From Chloranthus sessilifolius (taxonomy: Eukaryota > Streptophyta > Magnoliopsida > Chloranthales > Chloranthaceae), in assembly GCA_021018995.1 (NCBI GenBank), contig CM037593.1, positions 43,847,810 through 43,911,809 on the forward strand: a stretch of DNA of 64,000 bases, written 5' to 3'. The position numbers were made by a program, and so were the translations under genes. The notes under the pieces are model-generated. The model made no database searches. It had not been told where the DNA came from and saw only the letters and a program-made list of their open reading frames with translations. Shown piece by piece: positions 8,688 to 20,120 of the stretch (its first letter is position 1; each line of letters begins with the position of its first letter).

Positions 8688-11600
8688 ATGGCCACGGGTT
8701 CAAAATTTATTGATACATTGGCTGTCATGCTGAGCCCCCCACCATCTAGAAGCCTTGTGGCAACTCGTAAATCAGTGAGGGTTTGAGAGGCCTCCATAGT
8801 GGAGACCTCTAAGGTACCTGCTCAGGTTGTTAAGCCCCAAGTGGAGCCAACTAAGAAAAAGGCAGCCCCTGTGAAGAAGGCCAAGGGTATGGCCTCTGAT
8901 GCCCAAGTTCAAAAGAAAAAGTCTGTTCCTAAGAAGATGGTCAGAGAGCACCCACCTGTCAAAAGCCTTGAAAAATCCAAGAAAAAGCAGAAGAAGGGCA
9001 ATGAAGTGGCCCCTGAAGCTGCCACTGAGGAGGAGGAAAATATTGGGTACCTCAGGGTCCCTTCTGAATTTGTAGCTGCTATTAATCTGGAGGCTGAAAC
9101 CATTTTTGATAAGGTGTTCTTTGAGGACCTACCTGAGACAGCAACCTCCATTGTGTACCTAGCCAAGGTAAAACTCCTACCCCTATTGAGGCCCCAACTA
9201 CAGCTAGTCTTCCCTAGACTAGTGTAGTTATTTTATCATAATATTAGAGTTAAGACTGGGGATGATGGGAACCCAGCATTGCTGGTATTGATAGAAAAGT
9301 TTGAAATGCTCTTCAACCAAACATCCATAGCTGAGATACTTGGGATACTAGCCAAATACAACCTTGAATGTGGCTTGGATCCCCCTTTGACAGCTACCAT
9401 CCTAGAAATTGTAAAAGAGTTGACTGGAGGGATCACTGCCTCAGGGGTGTCCATAAGGAAGAGAGATTTGCACCTAAACCTGAGATTTATGGATGGGGTG
9501 CTGAGGAAGAATGTTTACTATTCTGGACATCAGCAGGAGAGGAGGTCTCCCATTACTGATGTAATTTACTCCTTCCATATGAACCACTACTTGGATGCTG
9601 CCAAGTAGATCTTTGAGGGAATGAAGGATATAGATGAGAAGGTGAAGAAAGAGCAGAAATCCCACTCCCTCCCCTACTACAGGCTCATTACAACCTTGCT
9701 ACAGTTAGGAGGATACCCATTTCAAATGGATGAGGAGAGTATCACCTTGGCTCCCAGCAACTATGGAAATAAGCAATGGGGGGTCACTGGTTCTTTGATA
9801 GAAAGTAAGAAGAAGAAGTTGAGGCTAGCAGCTCCCACTATTCAAGAAGTTGCTGCTGCTGACTTGGCAGCCTCTATTGTTGCCAGCTCTCAAGTGGCAA
9901 CCTCTGCTATGCCAGCTAGCCCTTCCATCCCCTTGCCAACTCCTACCTCAACCCAAGCCTCACAACCTCCCATAGTTCCATCACCTCCACCTGAGACTAT
10001 TTTCCCTACCACCTCAGCCATCACTGCATCTCCTCGATCCACCATTCATACTGAGACCCTTCCTTTATCCTTACCCACACTTGTGTCTATATCCCCCATA
10101 CCAGGTTACCTGTCAAAGTGACCTACCAGAAGAAAAGGAAGCTAACCAAAGCCTCCATAGAACCCCAACCCACCTATATCTCCCAAACCATTCCAATTCC
10201 TGAAACCACAACTATACCAGACCCAACTATTAAAATACCACCACCCTCACCAACCCAAACCTCCCCAACCCAAGCCTTTGAACCTAATCCACTTACACCT
10301 TTGGACCAATCCATCCCATTTTCTCCCTTCCATGGACATGACCCCTTTATATCTGAGGGTTACTCAGTCGTGAAGACCTCTATTATAGGGGAAATCAATT
10401 ATGAGTTCACCCCTCTCCCAGACTCACCTCATCCTCCCACTTCGCAACAGCCCACCAACTTCACTCATGCACCCACATCACCATTTTAACCAATTCCAGC
10501 CATCCAACCCACTGCCCCTGTCATACCTGATTTCCTACCTGAAATCCTTAACCTCCTCCTCTCCCTTCAATCCTAAGTGTTAGCCAACACCCACTCCCAA
10601 ACATCCATAGAGGCCACTTCAAGCCATGATCTCCTCCCTTCAAAAGCAAGCTTCAATTCAAACTAGCCTACAAGCCATCCAATCCACATTGTCCCTTTTA
10701 ACCCAACCATCATAACAGCCATTTATCCCTACACCCACCCATTTACCTACTCCACCCTCTTCCCCCCAACCTTTAATTACAGCTGTAACCACACCTACAA
10801 CCATTGAATCTGTTCTCCTTATCCCTTCTTCTACATTCACCAATGCCTCCACACAAACTGACCATGAACTTAAACTTGAACCAATACCTCAACCTGACCC
10901 TATCCAATTGCCAATTATTCCCCTACCCATACCACTCACCTACCCATAACCCCAACTAGAAATCTCTCCTGCTATAGCTACCTCTGATGCTGCCACAGAT
11001 GTGGAAGACCTAATCCCCACCTCCTCAATCCCAACCCAAATAGACCCTGAGCCTGAATCTGAAGTCCCCCAGCCCACTCCCTCTACTCCCACCCCAACCA
11101 TGCCATCATCCATTCCCTCTCCATTGCTGGTTGACCCTTCTTCAAGTGATGAGTAGCCCTTACTCCCTGCATCTTCTTTTGCCAAACCTCCATACTCAAC
11201 CCTACTCCATACCATGCAAAATAACCCTTACCTTAAAAAAGATGTCATTAGAGGCATGACTGACATTAGAACCTCCATCAAGATTCCCTATGAAGAGAAG
11301 ATAACTTGAATGGAGTTGGATCACATAGTTGAGTTGCTAAAAATATCAATGGGTTGGAAAAATATTTTGATTCAATTTGAAGCTCAGAAGAATACTGCAG
11401 CAACTGAGAAAATGAGAGTAGAGGCACTAGAGAAAAGATTAGCTGCCTCCAAAGAGGTCACAAAGGCCACTAGGGAATTCTTTAAAAGTAGAGTTCTGCT
11501 TACTGAAAAGAACGTAAAAATACTTGAAAGGAGAATGGCTGAAATAAGGGAGAGCTGCACATGCAATTTGAGGATCGCCACTCTAGCAGTTCAGCTAACT

Positions 11601-11696
11601 GCTACTTTGGAGAAAGAAAAAGAAAAAGGAAAAAGAGTCGAAGTCAAGACTGAGCCAGCAGAATATTCAAATGATTATATTTGTATATGTACTTAG
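8688..11696 (+). pseudogene. ORF3 (so-called env-like) of element A, broken
   Basis: The start ATG at 8688 (MATGSKFIDTL) is chosen because B has the homologous MAIGSKFTDTL. A lysine-rich, NLS-like region follows (KKKAAPVKKAKG, KKKSVPKK, KSKKKQKKG at residues 40-110), then an acidic EEEEN patch, then the conserved central domain (SEFVAAINLEAETIFDK, LLPLLRPQLQLVFPRL, KTGDDGNPALLVLIEKFEM, RFMDGVLRKNVYYSGH, PYYRLITTLLQLGGYPFQMD). The family call is the plant-transposon protein found 3' of integrase in Athila elements. A long Pro/Thr/Ser-rich linker (9840-11200) precedes a coiled-coil-like C terminus (KMRVEALEKRLAASKE). I see no signal peptide or membrane helix, so envelope function is not supported. 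At least three stops and frameshifts disrupt it. Confidence 0.8.
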
Positions 11697-13015
11697 TTAG
11701 GATTTTTTTTGTATAATCTTTTTGTAGATTACTTTCCCTTGCACTGTACAAATTTTTATGCTATCAATGAAATTTCTCTTTAGCTAATTTTGTGTGATTT
11801 ACTTTATGTCTTTATGTTTGTTTGTTTGTATGTTTTAATTGTTTGTGTGTGCCTTGTTTAATGCTGTTAGTTCCTTTGTTTTCTGTCTATTTTTAACCTG
11901 TTGCACAAGCACCTTTAATCTTTGAATTAGTGAGGACACTGCTCCTCATAGGTTTGGGGGTGTGGCAAGTTTTGCTAATGATATAGTTAATCTAAGTGCA
12001 GCAGAATCAAGTGAGTGAGATAGATATAAAGCTATGTTCACCTAACAAATATTAAAAATGAGAAAATTCAAAAATTTTGTACACATTTCGCCTTTAAAAA
12101 CTTTTAAATTTTAAACATTTCCATAAGGTGAACATAAAAAAAACTCACCGGTGTCAGTACTTAGTGAACCATTAAAGAGAGAAAAAGGTAAGGACATGCC
12201 CAAGAGTTCAATGGAAGACCATAGCTAGTGAGATTTAGGCCTACAAATTTTTTTTTATTTTTTATTTTTCTTTGAGGAGTGACTGAGGCAATTCTTTTTG
12301 CTCTAAGGACTGGCTAAGTCAATGTTCTCACTAGAAGTTAGGCATCTCCAAGTTGAAATAGCTAACAGCACTCACGACATTTAGGAAAGGATCAAGGCCT
12401 TCTCTTGGGCAGTTTGAGCCTAAACATACAAAACCTAGTCAATTGCCCATGTGCACACACCTTTTGAGCCTTGATTTCCAGTTTTCATCAAAATATACCT
12501 GAGTATTTATATCGAATGTGTGGTCCTGATTCAAACCTACTCCCACTCTAAGAATTCAGAAGGTAAAAGAGAAGGAGTTGAAGATGGACAAGCCAGGATT
12601 AACATTGGGTGAATGGAAAAGAAACGCAAAAGGAGGACAACAATGTAGCAGCTGGGGAGAGGATGGCATTTCAGAAAAATAAAAATAAAAGGAAAAGAAA
12701 AATTTATCCAAAAGAAAAATAAAAAAATATAGTGAAAAGGGAAAGGGACAGAGAGGAGTCAAGAGGAAATTTCATTGGAAAGAGTAAAAATAAGAGGAGA
12801 AGCTGGCCACTTCAAGTCTGAAAAATGTCAAAGAAGATGAAATGTGTTGAACTAAAGAAGGTGAAGTCATGAATCACCTCCTTCACCTGTTGGTTTCTCA
12901 ATTTTGCATCCTGTTCACCCTTCCATTCTTTATAAGCTACACCCATAAGCCACATTACAACCCAATAATAAGACCTTGTGATCCTAAGTTGAATGAGTTA
13001 TTATGTGGAGATGAG
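11697..13015 (+). other. 3' UTR of element A, truncated by B
   Basis: Non-coding. It holds the hairpin plus second PPT-like tract (11931-11966) and a block at 12190-12240 (GGACATGCCCAAGAGTTCAA ... GAGATTTAGGCC) that recurs in C, D and F. Purine-rich runs with many GAAAA words follow (12550-12850), then CACCCATAAGCCACA (12940), which recurs in D and F. It breaks off at GGAGATGAG where the LTR of B starts. Confidence 0.75.
11931..11966 (+). other. Hairpin plus PPT-like tract after ORF3, element A
   Basis: TGAGGA, six-base loop, TCCTCA form a perfect 6 bp stem, followed by TAGGTTTGGGGGTGTGGC. It is about 230 bases past the ORF3 stop and resembles the true PPT but is not next to an LTR. Confidence 0.65.
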
Positions 13016-13425
13016 TGTTATTCACTGAAAAGTACCACTTTTCACCTCTTAATCTAGCCTTTGCTGGACCTTGAAGTTGACTAATAACTCCTTTTTAACT
13101 TCTTTTGTAGTTAGTAATAAATTGTACAGCTTAGCACAAAGTCCATGCCTTTGGTGCCAAGAAGAGGGAGAATTCAAGCAAATAATGACAGCTGAGCCAA
13201 AGAGTAATGAAACACCATGGTGACTATTTTAAATGTCATGATGGACCAAGAAAGTCTAACAGATGAACCAAGCATAGATGAGAGTGGAGGAAGCTGTAAT
13301 ATAAGCATGTGCATAGCAACAGAGGAACAACAGACTTATCTTGCACAGTTGAAGTGCTGCCTCACGCTGTGCAATTCACTGGCAAAGGCTTTCATATGCT
13401 ACTAAGACATGCAGTATAATAGAGC

Positions 13426-13990
13426 TCGCGAATAAGTCACGCAGCTCAATGAAGGGGTTATCACAAAGCAGCCTCTTGTGCAGCAGTCGTGCACTTTAGC
13501 TGCAATCAACACATAAATGAACTGGTGAAGTAGTCGGGCACTATGTCTCCCGGAATGGAGCTCATGAAGCTCTCGCGAGGATCAAGCTTTAAAGTAGTTG
13601 CGCGCGCTACCTCGCGAGACCAATTTGTGCGAATAGCAGCCACAACCTCGCGAAGTTCTCACGTGGCTCTGAAAGATAGAGACGCCCAAAAGTTCTCTTG
13701 CACAGCTCTCGTACGATTGGAAGCTCAACCCTTTTGCCGAGCGAGATGTAAAGTCCATCAGCGTGAGTACCTCGTGATAGGAATTTCTAAAGCTCTATTG
13801 TACGAGTAAGCCATGCACTGTTAATCCTTCTGCGTGAGTGCATTCAACACTAGAATAGCAATGCAATCATCCAAAGTCCTTCTGCATGAAACAACAGCAT
13901 TCAAAGCCAAATTCTACCTCACAAAGACTTTGAAAGCTGCGCGAAGTAACTAAAGAGCACAATTATCTGTGCGACAGAAGTGATATGTAG
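13426..13990 (+). promoter_or_regulatory. CTCGCGAG motif array in the B LTR
   Basis: CG-rich words include GCTCGCGAATAAG, CTCTCGCGAGG, TTGCGCGCGC, CCTCGCGAGACC, TGTGCGAATAG, CCTCGCGAAG, TGCGTGAGTGC, CTGCGCGAAG and TGTGCGACAG, plus TG/CA decay forms. The array lies upstream of the TATA box at 14165. The same motif occurs in B's own pre-ORF3 region without obvious wider sequence similarity. Confidence 0.65.
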
Positions 13991-14164
13991 AAAGCAGCCT
14001 TGCAAAGCACATGCTCTCCACTTCTTAAGCTTAACTCAAGGACCTTTTAGGGATTTCCCCAAGTCTAGGGCACACATCCCATGAAATCCAAGGGTTGTAA
14101 CAGTGCCACATCTACTAGAAAAATTAAGGTTTATTCTTCTCTTAGCGAAGGCAGTAGGACTGAG

Positions 14165-14171
14165 TATATAA
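14165..14171 (+). promoter_or_regulatory. TATA box of the B LTR
   Basis: TATATAA in the context ACTGAGTATATAAGTTG. Element F has the same ACTGAGTATATAA string in its LTR. Confidence 0.65.
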
Positions 14172-14649
14172 GTTGTGTTTGTAACTTAGAATTGATCAAT
14201 CACTTTCTCCTTCAACCTCTGTCGGCTGAGTGCTCAAGCAGATTAGGGTTAGGGTTAGGGTTTGATCACCACTTTTTCTATTTTTTTCTTCTCTCTTAGC
14301 CCAACACTTGCTGGCTAAATTTTTGGTAAGCAATTAGGTGTAGTTTCATTTAGTTTTATAATAGGTCATTTAAACATTAGGATTTTTGTGAAGAGTTATT
14401 GTCCACAAGGCTGCTACCTTGAGAAATTTCATTGTTGGTACTTTAGATCAATGGAATTTGTACTTTAAATGTTTATTTAATCTATTATTTTCCTATTTGC
14501 CTATTGTTTTGTTCAGGTTATAACATGCATTTAAGATTTGAGCTTATTGAAAGGCCCATGAAAGCTTGAGCTAATAGCCCTGGGACTATGGTGACAGCAG
14601 CAGTTTATATATTTCATCTCATCATCTGGGGGTAAGGCAACCTCTGTGG

Positions 14650-15238
14650 ATAGCCTATGACCATTTGAGTGGATAGACTATAGCCCTAGGATAGGTCTTG
14701 GTCTCATATCTGAGAAGGATTCTTCTCCTCTGCACTTGAGCTTGTAGCCTAGTGAGAGGGTGTGTAGGAATAAGCTCCCCTCTATTTTACTTAACCACTA
14801 TCTGATGTTAGATCTGGCTTCTCTATAGTGATTATAGCCTTATGGGCTGAGTCATTATAGCCTTTTATAGCAATGATTAGCTGTATTTATGTCCCTATTC
14901 AACCTGTTGCTTTTCCTATGTGTCAAAGCATTGTGCTGATGGCCTTTGTCACACACATAGGATTTTATGTGTTGGAACTCCTATGAATATCTGTCAGATC
15001 TGTAGTAGATCTAGGGAGCTTGTAGTGTGGCAAACATAGTGCCTGTAATGGTATTCATGGCCTGATTTGATTCTTAGGTTGGAGGAAATCTATTGGATAA
15101 TCTGTGACTATTTAAGTGGATAGATTATAGCCTTAAGATCAGTCCATTCCTTTGGATTAGGTTAGCTTTTCTGATTTAATCAATAGGATTTGACAAACTC
15201 TATTGGATACTCTGTGACCATTTAAGTGGATAGGTTAT
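14650..15238 (+). other. Three LTR hairpins of element B
   Basis: Copies lie at 14650-14681, 15097-15128 and 15207-15238. Arms are ATAGCCTAT/ATAGACTAT, ATAATCTGT/ATAGATTAT and ATACTCTGT/ATAGGTTAT, with loop cores CCATTTGAGTGG, CTATTTAAGTGG and CCATTTAAGTGG. The second pairs fully with one G-U. The first and third each have one mismatch. Confidence 0.65.
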
Positions 15239-15775
15239 AGCCTTGAGAGCAGTCTAAATGGCATGGGTTAAGTTAAATTCTTCTACCTTGCTAAGGTTTT
15301 TTATAGCACTTCAGTATGGATTTGCGAAAGAGATAACCCTAAATCTGAGTTACATAACTGAATGAACCTTAGCTTAAACTGCTTACTTTCCATCCTTTTA
15401 TCTTTATTTTAACACACCATCACCACCTTCTTCATAACCCTTTCTTAGGATAGGACTGTACTTTATTTCTATTCTTTTTTGTAGGTAATTTAGTATAGTT
15501 GTGATACCCAACTCCCTTTCTTCAGGATTGTCAAATCTGTAGCCCGATCTGGAGGCCTACTATTATAGCACATTTTTGGTTCTAGATCAATTTCTCTGTG
15601 GGATAAACTCTTACTTATCAAAACTTGCTATAATAACCCTGTATCTTGCAGGCTGTGTGTACTTTAGGTTGCTGATTTTATAGCCATTTTATTTCACCTT
15701 TGTATTTTTATTTTTACCATCTCATCACTTAAATAAACATCAACATTTGACCACCCAGGGTAATAAATAAGTTTT

Positions 15776-15793
15776 TGGTGCCGCTGTCATAGA
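15776..15793 (+). other. PBS of element B (tRNA-Asp type, decayed)
   Basis: TGGTGCCGCTGTCATAGA lies six bases inside the LTR end. The first 12 bases follow the same pattern as the PBS of H and D. The 3' part is degraded. Confidence 0.75.
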
Positions 15794-16110
15794 TATTGAT
15801 CTTTTTATTAGACCTAAGTTGTATCATATTTTAGGTTAGAAAATTCTTTGTAGCTGTGCCATAAATAGAATAAAAAGTGCTATTGATTCTTTTTAGAATT
15901 TTACAGAATTGGACAACAGCAGAAGGGAAAAGCTAGAGCTGTAGCTGGAGTTTAGCTAGCTCTGTTTTCACTTCTTTTACCCTAAAACTTCGTCCCTTGA
16001 TGTTGAATTCTCTGTATTAAGTTTAGTGTAAATTAGTTTAGTTGTTAATTTAGTTTGAAAATTTTTTGGGTGTTGTAAGCATTTTCCTTACTTGCTGAGT
16101 TTGTGTGTGT
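15794..16110 (+). other. Leader between PBS and gag of element B
   Basis: About 320 bases of AT-rich untranslated leader. No ORF or repeat is visible. Confidence 0.6.
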
Positions 16111-17606
16111 ATGCTTGGAAGAAGGTCCCTTAACCCTGAGTTGGAACCTCCAAATCCTAAGGTTGAAAGGGTCCTTAGACAAAGAAACAATACACAAGGC
16201 CCTACTGTTAAAACTGAACCAGCTGTCATGGCTGAGAGGCAAAGGATCCTGAAGGAGTATAATGTACTTAGGGATTACATATCTCCCTTTTGCATGCAAT
16301 TCCCTTCAGTGAAAGGAAACTATGAAATCAAGTCCTCTACCATCAACATGTTGCCATCTTTTCATGGGCTTAGTAAGGAAGATCCTTATAAGCACATTGA
16401 CCAATTTTTGACACTTTGCACCACTTTCAATATTGCTGGCTTGGAGCCTGAAGCCACCAAACAGAGGCTTTTTTCTTTTTCCCTAAAGGACAAAGCCAGC
16501 AGCTGGCTTTCTAAGGTCTCGACCAATAGCATTCAAACATGAAGTGACCTCCAGAGCCAATTTTGGGATAAATTCTTTCCCATGAACAAGACCAGCCAGA
16601 TGTGGACAAGTATTTTATCATTTACTCACTCCTCAACTGAGCATTTTTATGAAGCATGAGAGAGATTTCAGGAGATGTTAAAATAATGCCCCCACCACTA
16701 AATTCCATAGTGGCAACTAGTGCAAGTATTTTACCAAAGAATTAATCCCAAGAGTAGGGATATGGTGGATGTCTCATGTGGTGGTAGTTATCTCTAAAAG
16801 ACAGCTGATGAGGCTTGGGAGCTGTTTGACATCATGGGGGAAAATTCCATGCAGCGGGAGTCACTGTCTCGCAATGACAGTCAGACCCTACTAAGTTGGT
16901 GAAAGAGTCCATCCTTAGAGGAGGATTGTATGAGGTTAAGGTGATAAGTGAGTAGGAGAGGAAGGTAGACAATCTGAGCTTAAAGTTTGGCAAATTAATG
17001 AATGTGATGTAGCTTAGAATGATTGCACAAGTGGAGGAGGCATGTTTGATATGCCAATCTCCCACACATTCACTCCAAGATTGTTTATCAGCCAACCAAT
17101 TCCCTGATTTTGTTATGGAGCCCAACCAGTTGGCCTTGCCCCCATAATAGCCCAGATCCTCTTCTTTTAAGAGCAAATGCTGGCATCTATGCAGAATTTG
17201 GGGAATTTGGTCCAAACTGTGAACTCTCATGGGAAAAGCATTAAGAAAATAGAGGACCAATTGGGTCAAATCTGTAATGCTCTGAACAGGAGAGAAGAGG
17301 GTAGACTACCTAGTCAACCCTTGGCTCACCTAAAAGGGTAGTTTATGATTGGAGAAGCATCCTCTGCCCATGAGGAAGCTAATGTAGTCACTACCCTGAG
17401 GAGTGGTAGGGTGGTTGATAATTTAGTGGATAGAGCTACTGAGGAGGTCATAGAAAGTGAAATTGAAAGGAATGAGAGTGGTAAAGAACCAAAGAAGTCA
17501 TCCCCTACTGTGGATCAGTAAGAGCAAAATAAAAGGGTTGAGGTTGAGGCTCAACAGCAACCAATAATTGAAGAAAAAAGCAAAAAAATAAAAATTTGAC
17601 CATGAT
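16111..17606 (+). pseudogene. gag: gag of element B, heavily broken
   Basis: ATG at 16111 starts MLGRRSLNPELEPPNP, as in C and H. The first 140 codons are open and include INMLPSFHGLSKEDPYKHID, CTTFNIAGLEPEATKQRLF and SFSLKDKASSWLS. After the stop at about 16540, similarity continues across several stops. A CX2CX4HX4C zinc knuckle (CLICQSPTHSLQDC, near 17042) survives in another frame. The C-terminal segment has TLRSGRVVD and a charged stretch (EVIESEIERNESGKEPKK), then runs towards protease. Confidence 0.85.
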
Positions 17607-18287
17607 GTGGTTAGGCATGCAGTTGTGGCACCAACAGTCTCGCAACTACCATTTTCTCATGCATTAGCTGGCCCTTCTCCTTTTTATAAGGGGAATACTC
17701 AGATGGAGGAGATGATGAAGACCTTCAAACAAGTCAAGATCAATTTGCCCTCGCTTGATGCCATACAACAGGTCCCTGCCTATGCCAAGTTCTTGAAAGA
17801 CCTCTGCACACAGAAAAGGAAAGAAAGGGTGTAGTTGTCTAAAAAGGCTTTTGCTGTTGAGCATGTTGAGTCAGTTCTGTCCATTGACACACCTGAGAAA
17901 TTACAGGATCCAGGGGTACCTACTATCCCTTGCATAGTTGGAAGCCACACTATTGGTAAAGCCCTGTTGGACTTAGGGGCTAGTGTGAACCTGCTCCCAT
18001 ACTCTGTGTATGAGGAGTTAGGTTTGGGGGAATTGAAATCCACATCAGTTGTGCTCCAACTGGCTGATAAGTCTGAGAGGATACCTGTAGGTGTGGTGGA
18101 GGATGTTTTGGTGGGGGTGGACAAGTTTTACTATCCTGCTGATTTCCTTATTTTCGACATGGACCTTTGCAAAAGTAAAGCCCCAATTCCTGTCATCCTT
18201 GGGAGGCCATTCTTGGCCACTGCAAATGGTTGCATACAATATAGGTCTAGGGTGATGGAGGTGACCTTTGGGAACATGAAGGCCTAA
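17607..18287 (+). pseudogene. pro: Protease region of element B
   Basis: Retroviral-type aspartic protease domain of pol. Upstream there is YKGNTQMEEMMKTFKQVKIN ... PAYAKFLKDLCTQKR, typical of the gag-PR junction in this lineage. After one stop (17832-17834), a 150-codon open stretch contains the active-site box ALLDLGASVNLLPYSVYEEL (D-L-G-A-S, the Athila variant of D-S/T-G) and the PVILGRPFLATANG flap-side motif. The catalytic aspartate is retained. Confidence 0.88.
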
Positions 18288-20120
18288 TTAAATGTGTACC
18301 ATACTGCTAGGCATCCTCAGATGGACATGGAGGACTGCTGTGTAATAGATGTAATAGATGGCCTAGTGGAAGAAGAATTATCCAATCTGCTAGACTCGGA
18401 TAATGTTGCTAATGACCTGGAAAATATTTAGAGTATTGTTCAAAAGGAGGCCTAAGTTTTCATGATAAAAGACCCCACAAAATAAGAGTCTTCTGTGGGC
18501 CTAGTGCAGCATTCCAGCTGGAAACTTACATTGCTGCTCCTTCCCCAAACCACTAAGGCACCTTTATTGCCTTGAATTGAATGTCCCCTTGAGCAAGAGC
18601 TGAAATAGCTCCCAGCCAAATTAAAATATACCTTCTTGGGATAGAACAACAAGCTTCCAGTGATTATCTCCTCTCCCACTAGTGAGCAGGAGGAGGAATT
18701 ATTGAGTGTTCTCAAGAAGCACAAGAAAGCAATAGGGTGGATAATAACTGATCTTGGAGGCATTGATACCTTAGTTTGCATGCACAGAATTCACCTGGAT
18801 AAGGGTGTAAAATCCTCAAGGGAAATGTAGAGGAAGCTTAATCCTCACATGCAGGAGGTGGTCCTCAAGGAGATAGTGAAACTATTGGATGCAGGGGTAA
18901 TTTACCTCATTTTAGATTCAGAATGGGTGTCACCTATCCAGGTGGTACCTAAAAAGTCAGGCATAATAGTAATCAATACTGATTTTGGAGAGTTGATGCC
19001 AGCCAAGGAGACCATTGGCTGGAGAGTTTACATTGATTATAGAAAATTCAACTCCAAGACCAGAAAAGACCACTTCCCCCTCCCTTTCATTGACCAAATT
19101 CTAGATAAGCTGGCTGGAAAGGCATTTTACTGCTTTCTTGATAGATACTCAGGGTATAATCAAATCGCTGTGTATCCTCAAGATCAGGAGAAAACTACTT
19201 TCACATGCCCCTTTGGCACCTTTGCTTACAGGAGGATGCCTTTTGGACTGTGCAATTCCCCAGCCATATTTCAGAGGTGCATGTATGCAATCTTTTCTGA
19301 TATGATTGATAAATTTTTGGAAATCTTCATGGATGATTTCTCAGTTTATGGGGACAGCTTTAGCCAATGCTTGAGTCACCTTGATCTGGTTTTACAAAGA
19401 TGTTAGGGGACCAATTTGGTCCTAAGCTGGGAAAAGAGTCACTTTATGCTGACACAAGGAATTGTAATAGGCCATGTGGTCTCTCACAAAGGAATAGAGG
19501 TTGACAAGGCTAAAGTGGGCTTGATTTCACACCTACCCCCACCCAGGACTGTCAAACAAATAAGATCATTTTTTGGACAAGCTGGATTTTATAGGAGATT
19601 CATTAAGGACTTCAGCAAAATTTCAAATCCATTGTGCCACCTGCTTTGTCAAGATGTGCCATTTGACTTCTCTGTTGAACGCCTTGAGGCCTTTGAGGTC
19701 TTAAAAAAGTGGCATACCACTACTCTTGTAATCCAAGCCCTAGATTACTCCCTCCCCTTGGAGCTGATGTGTGTTGCATCAGACTTGGCCATAGGTGTTG
19801 TCTTAGGACAGAGGAAAGATAAGTTGCCTGCAGTGATCTATTATGCCAGTAAATCACTAGCTGAAGCTCATCTCAACTACACTACTATTGAGAAGGAGCT
19901 ACTAGCTGTTGTGTTTGTTGTGGATAAGTTTAGACCCTACTTGCATGGGTCTAAAATTATTATTTTCACTGATCACTCAACCCTGAAATACCTATTGACT
20001 AAAATGGATGCCAAGCCAAGGTTGATCAGATGGATCCTTCTGTTACAGGTGTTTGATCTTGAGATCAAGGATAAAAAGGGAGTTGAGAATGTGGTGGCTA
20101 ACCACCTCTCTAGAATTATT
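18288..20120 (+). pseudogene. pol: RT-RNase H of element B, broken
   Basis: After a decayed linker the RT resumes at 18849 (MQEVVLKEIVKLLDAGVIY) and is open for 185 codons with GWRVYIDYRKFNSKT, LPFIDQILDKLAGKAFYCF, RRMPFGLCNSPAIFQRCM and the catalytic IFMDDFSVYG. One stop (19404-19406) separates it from a 289-codon stretch with [20 protein letters not shown] and RNase H. In RNase H the first catalytic position reads CVASDLAIG where A has CDASD, so the first acidic residue is lost. [14 protein letters not shown] and [11 protein letters not shown] follow. Confidence 0.92.

Larger units (their letters stand above)
4930..13015 (+). mobile_element. Element A: Athila-type retrotransposon, 5' part missing
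   Basis: The order RT, RNase H, integrase, motif array, ORF3, 3' UTR is that of Athila-group Ty3/gypsy elements. The left edge is the H LTR. The right edge is the start of the 5' LTR of B at 13016, inside A's 3' UTR. No LTR, gag or protease of A is in the window. Confidence 0.85.
13016..15769 (+). repeat. 5' LTR of element B (about 2.75 kb)
   Basis: Starts TGTTATTCACTG within A's 3' UTR and ends AATAAATA just before AGTTTTTGGTGCCGC. Left flanking target sequence is ATGAG. Its first 120 bases match the sense start of the F LTR (AAAGTACCACTTTTCACC, TTTTGTAGTTAGTAATAA). Contents in order are a CTCGCGAG array, a TATATAA box, three LTR hairpins and the conserved 3'-end block (15591-15652). Confidence 0.85.

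Noticed and set aside
8688..11696. Calling ORF3 a viral envelope gene
   Set aside because: No signal peptide, membrane segment or cysteine pattern seen. The name env-like rests only on its position after integrase.
14241..14263. Three TTAGGG-like telomere repeats inside the B LTR
   Set aside because: Only about three units, inside an LTR and next to the ORF-free T-rich stretch. Too short to mean a telomere or interstitial telomeric array.
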